From contig NW_019775824.1 of the NCBI RefSeq assembly GCF_001039355.2, forward strand, positions 522,106-586,105: a stretch of 64,000 bases of DNA, written 5' to 3'. This document shows positions 1 through 9,698 of the stretch, piece after piece (the first letter of the stretch is position 1; every line of letters starts with the position of its first letter). The stretch comes from Lingula anatina. Taxonomy: Eukaryota; Brachiopoda; Lingulata; Lingulida; Lingulidae. Position numbers and translations under genes: made by a program. The notes under the pieces are model-generated. The model was given only the letters and a program-made list of their open reading frames with translations, had not been told where the DNA came from and did no database searches.

Positions 1-1
1 T

Positions 2-763
2 TGGTGTGTGGTGCTGGTGCGCCTGCTGACCGCTGCCAATTGTCGTGAACTGACCACTGTCCACCTGGACTGGACACACACGCCATCCCGCCCTCAGTTT
101 CTGGACAAATTCTGCTGTCTCTTCAACAAGGTCAGACTGCAGGTCCACCAACACCTGTTCCGCATGCATCCTTTTGGTCATATATTCGGACTACTGACCC
201 TCCGCGCTCCAAACTTGCGGCACTTGGACATTCCATTTGACTGGGCCCACTGGTCAGTTAGCTGCTTGGCCAGGTTGACCCAACTAGAGACACTGGCCTT
301 ACGGAAATATGTAATCTTTCGGATGGTTGAGCAGTCCCAGCTACACACCGTATGTAGCAGTATGCCCCATCTGCAGGATCTAACCTTGGAGATTTTCATG
401 CCAATTTTTCACTCTCGAACTGTCTACGAGATCTCTCACCCCAGGCTTCAGCGATTAGATATTGCCAATTCCCAGGGGTTCTTTCTGAAGAAAATTGATC
501 TGCCGCAGCTGAAATACTTTGAAGTCAGTCGCAAGCACTGGGAGGGACCTCTGGTTGAAGTCAACACGTTTCCATGCCTTTATCACCTCCTGCGCGAAAG
601 CTGCCGGGACCTGCTTTACATTAACAAGGAGAAGTTGGAGCGGAGTTGGAAAGCCTTCGTAGACTTTGATTTGGCTATGATGCTGTATGAAGTGTGTCCG
701 TGTGGTCAACATGCAGTGGTTTGGGACCGTCCTCCCAGAGCAGCATGGCCGCTCATCCTCTGA
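2..763 (+). CDS. Leucine-rich-repeat, F-box-like protein, C-terminal exon (partial, runs off left edge)
   Basis: The frame is open from the first bases of the window to a TGA at 761-763, and there is no ATG near its start, so this is the 3' part of a longer gene. The roughly 253 residues show repeated L-x-x-L-x-L/I strands (for example LRHLDIPF, LETLALRK, LQDLTLEI, LQRLDIAN, LKYFEV) spaced about 25-35 residues apart, as in irregular leucine-rich repeats of F-box/LRR proteins. The tail has a Cys-Pro-Cys and ends soon after WDRPP. No F-box is visible; it would lie upstream. The region is more GC-rich than the DNA after the stop, which supports coding. The F-box assignment is by general resemblance only. 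The exact family is not recognised. Confidence 0.62.
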   Translation, partial: WCVVLVRLLTAANCRELTTVHLDWTHTPSRPQFLDKFCCLFNKVRLQVHQHLFRMHPFGHIFGLLTLRAPNLRHLDIPFDWAHWSVSCLARLTQLETLALRKYVIFRMVEQSQLHTVCSSMPHLQDLTLEIFMPIFHSRTVYEISHPRLQRLDIANSQGFFLKKIDLPQLKYFEVSRKHWEGPLVEVNTFPCLYHLLRESCRDLLYINKEKLERSWKAFVDFDLAMMLYEVCPCGQHAVVWDRPPRAAWPLIL

Positions 764-2520
764 TATTAGGTACATCAACTGGACTGCACCATCTCTTGAC
801 ACTTGGTTTGGACTGAAATTATGTGGTCAGGTTTGTTGCATTACTATATATGAAACTGGCCACACATAAAGTTTATGAACAGAATAACAAGTCGTGATGA
901 AATTCTTATGGGAAATATAACTGTGGCAGCTGTAGGGTCTGTTTTGAAAAAGAAGAACTTTTGCCAGAAAATTGATCATAACTTTAGGTCAAAATTTTGT
1001 TCTGCATAATGTGAACACTTATCCATTGTAGTTCACATAGGTTTAGTAAGTATTAGTCTGGAATGGTGGCCATGTCTGTCTTGTTATAAAATGGACACAC
1101 TGTTTCATTTCATTGTTCTCTTGGGTCAGTTAAGACTAAAATTTTGATCTAAAACTGTAGACCAATTTTGGGGCTAAAGTTGTAATGTGACAGTGTACCT
1201 TGGTGTAGTACCTACATAGCTGAGATGTTAAATAAACTGGGCTATTATATGGTAAATGACTGACCTGAGAGATCAGGATAATTCTGTGACCATTACAGAT
1301 TATTTATATTTATAGACATCAAACGAGGAATATTTAATTTTTTCACAATGTATAATTAACAGATTTTCAAGATCTATGAAAATATTCTAATTGAATTGGG
1401 TGACTCCATTGGTGTGTATAGTTATTGAATGACCACTAAAAGTGGAGACTGTATTTTTTAAATATTATTTTTAATTGTGACAGAAGTGTACATATTTTGT
1501 GAAGACCTCATTATGGCATGGCCGTTCTGTTGAATATTAGATGTGTTAGTGTTACAAGTTGCACAAAATGCAGTTGGTATTTATAATATTTTTTGCTTAT
1601 GGTATGAGATAAGTTTAAAATTATTATATTGTTAATTTTTTTGCATTTGACCAGTGTTAATTTTAAGTGACGTATTTAATACTATGACATTAATTATATC
1701 AAACTGTGGTAAAATGATCCAATTTCAGACAAAAAGAGTTTATTCAGAAGTTTGGAATATTTAACTATATATTAAAGGAATACTAGAATTTTTTTCTTTT
1801 TGTTTATTTTGTGGTTATAATTTTTGTTTATTTTGTGGTTTTGCTGTGTTTTCTATCAGCTTGTTTATCAGAATTGTGTGGAATTTGCTGTGCTGTGAAT
1901 AGTTTGGAGGAGCATTTGAAGTAAAAGTTTAATTTTCTGGTCTCACTCTTGTAAAATAAATCTTAACCAAGTGCAAATTATATGCCGGAGTCGCCTTGAA
2001 AATGCACATGATACGTATATAGCGTCAGCTAAATAATTATAAATGTTTGATTTTGTACCAGATGTTAATTTGGCAGTAATTATTTTTGTCCTGTCACTAA
2101 AAAATGCCTTAGAGTGAGCCAAATTTTTGTAAAATGGGTTTTGCTTTTCTGTGATTATTTAAATAATGTTTCTTGTCAGTTAAGGATTTATATTTACGTT
2201 AATTTATTTACTTTTTGTTACCATTTTTTGTCACGGTTTATTTATCACGTTGTCCTTCTTTAAACTTTTCAGTTTGTACTGAGGCGAAGAAATTTGTAAA
2301 ATTTGAGAAACATGTAATGTGCCTTTATTGCTGGTTCAAAGTAATATACGCAGAAGTGAAGATATATTTATCCACTATAAATATGTTTATATAATACAAG
2401 ACTGGAAATAAGCGACTATTGGCTTAGGCCATGGGGTCCGGAGATACAGTATATTTATAAACGTGCCTCTCTGTGATGTACTGTAATTAAGAAAAATAAA
2501 ACCTGGGGTTTGTTGAACAA
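764..2520 (+). other. Putative 3' UTR of the LRR/F-box-like gene
   Basis: AT-rich sequence without open frames or recognisable transposons follows the stop codon. It contains AATAAA at 1231-1236, 1955-1960 and 2495-2500. The last is followed by G/T-rich DNA, as expected downstream of a cleavage site. The UTR extent is inferred; only the signals are seen. Confidence 0.5.
2495..2500 (+). terminator. Candidate distal poly(A) signal AATAAA
   Basis: A canonical hexamer is followed within 10-30 bases by GT-rich sequence (ggggtttgttg) and then more T/G-rich DNA. It is the last AATAAA before the base composition rises, so it is the best candidate for the 3' end of the left gene. The proximal alternatives are at 1231 and 1955. 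Confidence 0.4.
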
Positions 2521-3160
2521 AATGTTTGAAAGTCTTTATGATTTGTGCAGACTGCATGTGTAGAGGAAGCAACTTTGTGTGGTTGATATTTGTCATTGTC
2601 GTGGGCGGTTTTTACGAACGCTTGGTTGCACAACGCATGTCGTTGGCTAACCAAAATGCATATATAATACCTGGATATAAACCCTTTGCGCGTGACGTCA
2701 CTTAGCCTATCGCCTGGCAACGGGCCCAAAAAGTTTATTTATAACATGCACTGTTGCCGAAATCAGATCAGTTAAAAGAAACCTGCATGATCTGATACCT
2801 TAGGCGTTATGTTACGCTGAGTTTATTAATAAACGTTCGTTCCCCGTGGCTCACCACTGTAATGGTGAACCTCACCCTGCGGTTAAGACAATGTAAAGGT
2901 CACTGTGAACTTTCTGACTATTAACCCGTACGTACGGCAGAGGGCGCTGATGAAGGAGGAGGGGTCCTGTGTTCTCTGAAACTCGGGGGTAGAGTTCCCG
3001 CTGCAGATCACGTGTTTCTGGGTGTGAAGGGGTTCAGGTGGTATGTTTTGTGGTGTAGTGTAGGGCTTTGGACCGCCCTTATGGCCGGAAAAATTCAAAT
3101 AAAAAATTGACTTACGTTCTACATCAGCGGAGAAGCATAATTTTCGCGGTTAAATGGTCC
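2521..3160. other. Intergenic DNA with a CRE octamer and a CTCF-like core
   Basis: No coding region is supported. The stretch contains a TATATAATA-like string near 2660, a perfect TGACGTCA at 2693-2700, a GGCAAC half X-box near 2715 and a CTCF-like CGGCAGAGGGCGCTGA at 2935-2950. This could be a promoter or boundary element, but no adjoining plus-strand exon was found. Confidence 0.3.
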
Positions 3161-3164
3161 ATAT

Positions 3165-3215
3165 TGAAAAAAAAAAAAGAATCCCACCCCTTTACAATTG
3201 CTGGCTACAGGCCTA
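3165..3215. mobile_element. 3' fragment of the CAGGCCCGTAGCCAG-type MITE
   Basis: The sequence CTGGCTACaGGCCT, preceded by a C-rich/T-rich stretch and caattg, matches the right end of the complete element at 15048-15213. The left terminal repeat is not visible, so this is a truncated relic. Confidence 0.4.
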
Positions 3216-3687
3216 CGCTTCTTAAAATTATCACCTCGCTATCATTCAGGCCTACCCAACTACCAGACTCGGCACATATGGATCCTGAATTAACCGGTAA
3301 ATCGGACCACACTACCCGTTTTCAAGGTGTGTGTCAGATCGCCTGTCATTGCTGGTATGTGCATAGACTAGAGTTTTAGCCCTGATGAGCAAACGAGTTG
3401 TCTAAATCTCTCTCTCTCTCTTACACACAAACTGACGTAGATGGGTAACCATCACATATCCCCGCACTACCCCACATTGTAAAAAATAGCTGATCCCATA
3501 GACACCATTCCCTCCATGTATAACAATGCTTGGGTCAAAGGCGCACTAAAATTCCGAGATGCCCATGTACATTCCTGATCATAAGTCCCTAAATTACCAA
3601 AAATTGTATTTCCTCACTCAAATGGTCTGGGAGTAGAAAGTAAAAATTATAATGTATAAAGAATTTGGAATCACCCACCCCCAGGGA

Positions 3688-3937
3688 CAGGGGCGGATCC
3701 AGGATTATTTGATCGGGTGTCCGAGGACGCAAAGCCAAAGCTAAGGCCCCGAAAATTTTAGGTAGTTCATAGGCCGCACGGTGCCATTTGGTAGACCCTA
3801 CGGTTTAGAACTATGATGCATGACCAGCTAGTCAAAATTCTAATGTCAGGAGGGGACCATTGGTTTGATTTTATTCAGAAATCGAAGAAGGGGGGGGGGG
3901 GTCCGGACAAACCTGACACCTCCTAAATACGCCACTG
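3688..3937. mobile_element. hAT-like MITE, family A, copy 1
   Basis: This 250-bp non-coding element begins CAGGGGCGGATCCAGG and ends with the imperfect inverted counterpart (…AAATaCGCCACTG). Its interior matches copies at 22791 and 38914 (the shared blocks include 'gccatttggtag', 'tttagaactatga', 'agctagtcaaaat' and 'cagaaatcgaag'). The flanks AGGGA/AGGAA are a possible decayed target duplication. The superfamily is inferred from the CAG-starting termini. Confidence 0.7.
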
Positions 3938-4930
3938 AGGAACTGCCCCAACCCCAAAGAGCTCATGCACATCCCTTATTACAAGTTTAACAATCCCCAA
4001 AGTTTGAACTTTCTCACTCTAATAGTCTAGGAAGAATTAGCAGATATTACAATGTGAAAAATATTAAAAATGAACCACTCCTAGGGACAGCCCAACCCCA
4101 TGCACTAAAATTCCAAAGTGCCCAAGCACATCCCTGATGATAAGTATAACAATCACCGAAATGACCGCTTCCAAACTAGTCTAGGAGGAAATAGCGGAAA
4201 TCACTGATACACAGACGCACGGTCTTACGGACTCGCGGACGGGTGGGATAAAATGATTCCCAACTATTGTACCAAAAGTACGGAAATCATAATGAATCTG
4301 TAATTGCTAAGAGAACTACAAGGTGTTATATGGCGGATGTAATGGCAATACCAATCTGTCAGACTCTTTAGTAAGCTAATTAAAAATATAAATATATAAT
4401 GAGAGGTATACGTGAACCTCACGCACATTTAAATATAGATATGCAATATTAGCCTGAACCCTAACAAATTTTGAAGCTTCCGTCTTGCCCGCCTACAAAT
4501 TTGAGAGCTCGACTATTAATAAACTGTTCCTCTTATTTTTGGCAAATTCAACGCCCAGGCAACTCCGGTTTATTGATTTCCTGAATTTGGAGCCAATCTA
4601 CAATTGTCTCGTACATACTAATCTGCTGCGCTTTGGCGTCCGCGTCTAAATATAACTCCCCGCGACCGCAGTGCTGCTATTTTTTACTTTGGTTTCTCCT
4701 CTCTACGTCACCGCATTAAACGAGGCAGCGTCTGAGATCGGGTATTGCATGCGGATTACAAGTGTGGTCGAACCGCATTAACCGACAGACGCGGGTGCAT
4801 TCTGACGGCTTTTGTGAGGTAAAAAGAAGAACAAAAGTGAAAAAAAATGTTTACATTAAATCCCCCCCCCCCCCGGGTATCTTGTTAATTTTCATTTTAA
4901 TGATATAGAGATTAAGACAATGGAAACTGA
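3938..4930. other. Intergenic DNA, no gene seen
   Basis: No coding region, SINE or clean inverted repeat is recognised. A 14-base C run followed by GGG lies near 4862-4877. Short phrases recur at 3530-3600 and 4095-4160 ('gcactaaaattcc', 'gatgcccatgtacattcctgatcataag' versus a similar later string). This suggests a decayed local duplication. Confidence 0.4.
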
Positions 4931-4939
4931 TTCTTATTG

Positions 4940-5030
4940 TGCTGAATCTTATGTTGAAACGGAGATCGCGACGTTTCGACCTTATCAAGAGTTCTTCAGG
5001 TGAACTGATTTCGATTTGTCACCGGTGCCA
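4940..5030 (-). repeat. Retroelement-like tail with hammerhead-like core (relic)
   Basis: On the minus strand a CTGAAGA (4993-4999) is followed after about 15 bases by CGAAAC (around 4973-4978) and then GTCGCGATCTCCGTTTC. CTGANGA…CGAAAC spacing of this type is found in the hammerhead-bearing ends of Penelope-like retroelements. No reverse-transcriptase coding is present here, and the assignment is an inference from the motif alone. Confidence 0.3.
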
Positions 5031-5644
5031 CGTTTTAACGTAAGATCCTGATCAGAATCAGATTTCATTATCTTAGTGTGAAATAACTGGGTGATTCAAA
5101 TCGTTCACTTTGACATAAGTTGAAATCTGTTAATTCTTTTCTGGTCAAATAAGAAATGGGCCTATAAGAAAGAGAGCAATGTGGTCTGCAATTTCTAAAT
5201 GTATATCCTATTTCAAAGGAAACCAAAACGATATGGAATATCTTAGAGTTCCAGAAGATATGTGTCCTTGCTCATTGAAGTCGTATCATTGAAGGAGATA
5301 ATCTTCACTGGCCTTGACATGGCCTAGACATGACCTTGACATGGCCAGTTAAGAAAGCTATATGACCTTGACAAGACCCTTTTCAAAGCAAGAGTAGCAT
5401 AATTTCTGAAAATCTGATTCCAGTCACAATAAATATTCAAAACTCGTTATCCCAGGATAGATATTAATTCTTGATGTAATAAATAACCAAACAAATAAAA
5501 AACTGTGCTTTATTACTCTTTGTTCAAGATGGATTCGATTTGTTTCATTTCACCTATTGTCCAAAAATGTATGAAGGAAAGACAGCTCACTAGGAAGTAC
5601 GCGGTTATCTGCACTTTTACAAAGTACACGTGATTATAAATCCA

Positions 5645-5764
5645 CAAAAAAAAAAAAAAAAAAAAAAAAAAAAANNNNNNNNNNNNNNNNNNNNNNNNNN
5701 NNNNNNNNNNNNNNNNNNNNNNNNNNNNNNNNNNNNNNNNNNNNNNAAAAAAAAAAAAAAAAAA
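5645..5764. other. Assembly gap inside a poly-A tract
   Basis: Thirty A residues (5645-5674) run directly into 72 N (5675-5746), which are followed by 18 more A. Reads or contigs probably broke in a homopolymer, so the gap length is not reliable. The sequence inside cannot be annotated. Confidence 0.95.
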
Positions 5765-6169
5765 CGTTTTTGCGTGTATAATTATAAGAAATTTACCTGA
5801 TCGTTAAATGACCAAATTGTTCATCTAATAAACGCTAAATTAACTTTTTACTAGTTGTTCATATACCGCCACTCTCTCCTCATGCTTGCTTGTCTAAAAA
5901 ATTTTCACAAGAAAGCGGAAATGCATCAAAATTGATTTAAAATACGATCCTAGAACAATGTATGTAATCCACTCTTGGTACATATATTATTGATACATGT
6001 AATAAACACAAAGTAATTTTTATGAGAAGAACTAAATAGTTTTCTTCTTCAACGTTTATATAAAATGGGAGTAAAACTCTACAAGGCGCTTGATGGATAA
6101 AATAACCATGGCATTTCACGCTTATAATCCGAGTTTTTAAACTTAATTTCAAGAGGGGTAAACATGTAA

Positions 6170-6375
6170 AGCGCAAGCTCATCTTCCACATAGCCCTCTG
6201 ATACCAGCTGTTAGCACTACTGGATTTGTTCTTTACTACAACTTCTGTATGCTGAGTGTTTAGCAAGGAGACAGCAGGTACCTTTTTAAGGATGGTCTTT
6301 GGTATGACCCGACCGGGGATTGATCCACGGCCCACTGCAACGAGGGTAAGCACTCACTCTAGGATTTTCAGTCGT
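6170..6375 (-). mobile_element. tRNA-derived SINE (relic)
   Basis: Read on the minus strand, a tRNA-like head (GTGAGTGCTTACCCTC…, then a B-box-like GGATCAATCCCCGG) is followed by GGGTCATACCAAAGAC and a tail containing GGTACCTGCTGT and CTCAGCATACAG. This head/body order is typical of invertebrate SINEs transcribed by RNA polymerase III. I recall similar bodies in marine invertebrate genomes but cannot name the family with certainty. Confidence 0.5.
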
Positions 6376-6739
6376 CTACCTCTCTTCCCTAACGAGCCGG
6401 TGAGGAAAATGGGCTAAATGGGGAATTTAAAGTGACTCGGTGTGATGTAATGAACATGGCGATGTCATGCGATAAGTGAAGGAAAAGGCGCAGATTTCAG
6501 TCTTCCTGTCTATTATTAGAAAAACTAAAGGTTACAATATTAGCATGGTTTCTATTACCTTTGTCTTGAAACTAGTTCACTTCGTAATAGATTTCGTGTA
6601 CCTTTTATGGCAGTGTTAACGTTAATAGAAAGTGCTACATGTAGCAGATACCGTTTGTGTTCAGAAACCGAGTTTCAGTCAGAAAAGAATTTCATCAGCT
6701 GTATTATATGTAATAAAAATAAAGTATTAATTTTTCTTC

Positions 6740-6835
6740 AGTCAACAGCTAAAATTGAAATTCTTTATTTCCAATATTTCGATGTCTGTCTAGAGCATCA
6801 TCATAAAGGTATGAGGCTCTACAGGTGAATAGAGT
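6740..6835 (-). repeat. Retroelement-like tail with hammerhead-like core (second relic)
   Basis: On the minus strand TGATGA (6798-6803) precedes a short hairpin (GATG/CATC plus TCT/AGA arms around 6781-6799) and then CGAAAT (6776-6781), followed by an AT-rich tail. The layout resembles the relic at 4940-5030, but the leading C of the hammerhead core is replaced. It is non-coding and the assignment is inferential. Confidence 0.25.
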
Positions 6836-6967
6836 TCAAACTTTTGAACGTCTGCTATTGAAAATATACAGCTTTAAGGGATGATTTAAAGAACACTTTA
6901 GCCTAGCGCTCAGATGGCTAAATTGTATGCTTATTTTAAGGGAGTAATGCCTCAGTGTGAATCTGTA

Positions 6968-6969
<2 letters not shown>

Positions 6970-7000
<31 letters not shown>

Positions 7001-7001
7001 T
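6970..7001. repeat. (CA)n microsatellite
   Basis: A nearly uninterrupted run of CA dinucleotides. The sequence after it (agaaacttgatt … gaatccgta) is similar to 7397-7425, next to the GT tract at 7470, suggesting a local duplication. Confidence 0.9.
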
Positions 7002-7193
7002 AACAGAAACTTGATTGTTTGTTGAATCCGTAGGTGACTATGAGGAAGCTGTATACATGTGATCTGGTGGTTAAAGAGTACGACACGTGCAAGTTTGACC
7101 ACCAGCGTTGCACATACCTTAATGCTGCATCAAGCATTTTAGTGAAAATAGGTTATTGGTCTAAATGATTAAATTACAAGCAGGTAGGCAATG

Positions 7194-7236
7194 TTTTTTT
7201 TTTTTTTTTTTTTTTTTTGGGGGGGGGGGGGGGGGG
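7194..7236. repeat. Poly-T/poly-G homopolymer junction
   Basis: About 25 T residues are directly followed by 18 G residues. Homopolymer length here is likely unreliable. Confidence 0.9.
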
Positions 7237-7469
7237 TTAGAGAGGGGGTCGAGAGAACCAAAACTGATAAAATGTCTGTGCCACTTCTCAAGTGAGGTCA
7301 ACTAACGGGTTGCGACCTGTTAGGAGTCCTTAATAATTAGAACCTGCAGCATGTGCTTACGTATTTATAAATCTATACAACAGCTTCTAGTTACATCAGA
7401 AACTTGATTATGGAATCCGTATACGGTTATGTAGAAGCCATATATTGTGTGTCATATATGTGGAGGTTT

Positions 7470-7503
<34 letters not shown>
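7470..7503. repeat. (GT)n microsatellite
   Basis: An uninterrupted GT dinucleotide run of about 34 bases. Confidence 0.9.
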
Positions 7504-7506
<3 letters not shown>

Positions 7507-8570
7507 GGGAGGTGGCGAAAGGAAAACCCACTTCGCTGTCTGCTCTGAATCATCTTTTGATCCAGGTTCATTGCCATTCTTCCAGCTATGTCAACTGACG
7601 GGTTTAGATGTCGCCATTTTAGAACCGGTAACATAGGACATTGAGGGTCATAGTATCAGTACAAAGAAAAAGAAAATGAATAACTAAAACATAAAATGAA
7701 AAATAACGTGATGTTAAGTAATATGCGCTCGAAACAGATTAACATGTAGAAAATGGAAGAATTAAAGGCAGCTATATGGAGAAGAGAGGAGGGTATTTAC
7801 CTAAATTAAAAGTGCCTGTAAAATGAGATTTGCGGTTTACCGCCATTATGTCAATTCAACATGCTCACTTTTAACATTTCAGATTCATTACTAGTGAAAT
7901 AACCCAGGAAAGTTGGGCCTACACAGCCACATCAGGCGAACGTTGGGTAATTTCCAAAGTGATCACATTTGACAGAGGACAGCTTCGAAATCAAAATCAG
8001 GCAAAAACGCGATTAAAAGTCCTCTTAATTGTGCATTTTGTGTATCTTTCATTGGAGAAAAAACGGACGTTGCTGTGACTAAATTATAAATCCAATTTTT
8101 TTTTTTGCATTTAGCCAAAAGATCTGTTATTTCTTTAAATGTCTAACGCTTAGCGTAATTTATGTATACATGCAGCTTAAATTTGATAATTAATTTCGGT
8201 CTCTTAATATGCCGATAACAAGCGAATAATCCGTTCATAATAATAATAATTATGACAAATCTGAAAAGTCATTGTCGGAAAGCTAAACTACAGTAAAGTC
8301 AGCGTGGGGAGTTAACCGTTAATTTTACAAACAAAACTATAGAGGGCGCTAGTGACCTACATGTGGGATACAGATTCACTCATAATCATTATATCTCGTC
8401 ACTACAAGCTTTCTTCACTGTCTGCAGCGCTTTTATAAAGACGTCACATATGACACGTGCACGGGGCATTTAATTAAGGAATTCAAAGAGACGAATGAAA
8501 TAAAGTCTATCATGTTGAGAAAAAGTAATTTTTTGAAAGCGTACTTGTGAAGGCTTTTATCCCGACTCTC
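7504..8570. other. Intergenic DNA, no gene seen
   Basis: No exon or recognisable mobile element is present. A CTCF-like AGAGGGCGCTAG lies at 8341-8352. The rest is AT-rich and unremarkable. Confidence 0.4.
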
Positions 8571-8574
8571 GGGA

Positions 8575-8855
8575 CTCCCAAACCCTAGGATGTCAGGCGC
8601 TAGTCTTTGTATAGTGACCAGTGAGCACTGCTCCCTATAACACTGTCCCAGTTGTGAGACAGGTGGTACCCCCTCTCCCAAACCCTAGGATGTCAGGCGC
8701 TAGTCTTTTTATAGTGACCAGTGAGCCCTGCTCCCTATAACACTGTCCCAGTTGTGAGACAGGTGGTACCCCCTCTCCCAAACCCTAGGATGTCAGGCTC
8801 TAGCCTTTTTATAGTGACCAGTCTAGTGAAGCCTGTTCACTATATAACACTGCCC
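8575..8855. repeat. 100-bp tandem repeat, about 2.8 copies
   Basis: AACCCTAGGATGTCAGGC starts at 8581, 8681 and 8781, giving an exact 100-bp period. The first two units are almost identical over their whole length. The third diverges after about 60 bases, where an insertion extends 'gaccagtgagc'. The array is non-coding. Confidence 0.92.
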
Positions 8856-8994
8856 CAGATGTATCCAGAAGCAAATATCCACATCAGAAGTTTTCTTTAA
8901 TTATAGTTTTTAAATGTCTGAATTGGAAAACGCGTTCAATACTGGAGGGGGTTTCTTTTATTTGTTAATAGGTGTGTCGGACTGTAACGGCATC

Positions 8995-9006
8995 GGTGAC
9001 GTCACC
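8995..9006. promoter_or_regulatory. CRE palindrome GGTGACGTCACC
   Basis: A perfect 12-bp palindrome centred on TGACGTCA, the full CREB/ATF site. Whether it functions is not known. Confidence 0.45.
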
Positions 9007-9680
9007 AATAGACGGAGGTAAATAGACTGATATACAGTATATATACACTAACGTGACTTCAAGTGACTGGATATAAAAAACACTGACACCGTAAAATTGT
9101 GAATAGAGTAGAAAACAACACACATACTAAAATGCTATCATAGAATTTATTTCAAAGTCAGGATGAAGAGCCACAACACTGAACGGTAACATATCTGCTG
9201 TGCTGAAATAGTCGAGCACGAGAATCTCGTACTCTACGAGATCTTTTCCCAATCCCAAGTGAATCACATGTGGCGTGGAGATTTAACCGTTCAATTGCCA
9301 TTGCCTCCTCAACGTTTCCTTGGTGTCGGCCCACAATTGTATGTCCCGCCCCAACAACTCATCTTGATTTTGGAAAAAGACCAAAAAACTACGAATAACT
9401 GATATGCAATATACAACTAGACACTTTGAATTGAATAGACTACATACAATGGTAAAGACTAGACGTCCTGAAAATGTTCATTTTAATACAACTTGTACAT
9501 ATATATCATATATATATTTATATATTGACTCATAGCATAGTTATTGACCATGCCCTTACTCACAGCTTGCACTGAAAGGAAAATAAATAAACTCTTTGCA
9601 AGAATTTTGGGATTGCATTTTGATTGTCACAAGGGTGGACAGAATAAAGGTGGGTGACGCTAACGTGAAATCCTTGGGGG

Positions 9681-9698
9681 TAAAATGACGTCATTTTA
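9681..9698. promoter_or_regulatory. 18-bp perfect CRE palindrome
   Basis: TAAAATGACGTCATTTTA is a perfect 18-bp palindrome with TGACGTCA at 9686-9693. It lies downstream of the Go coding exons. Confidence 0.45.
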
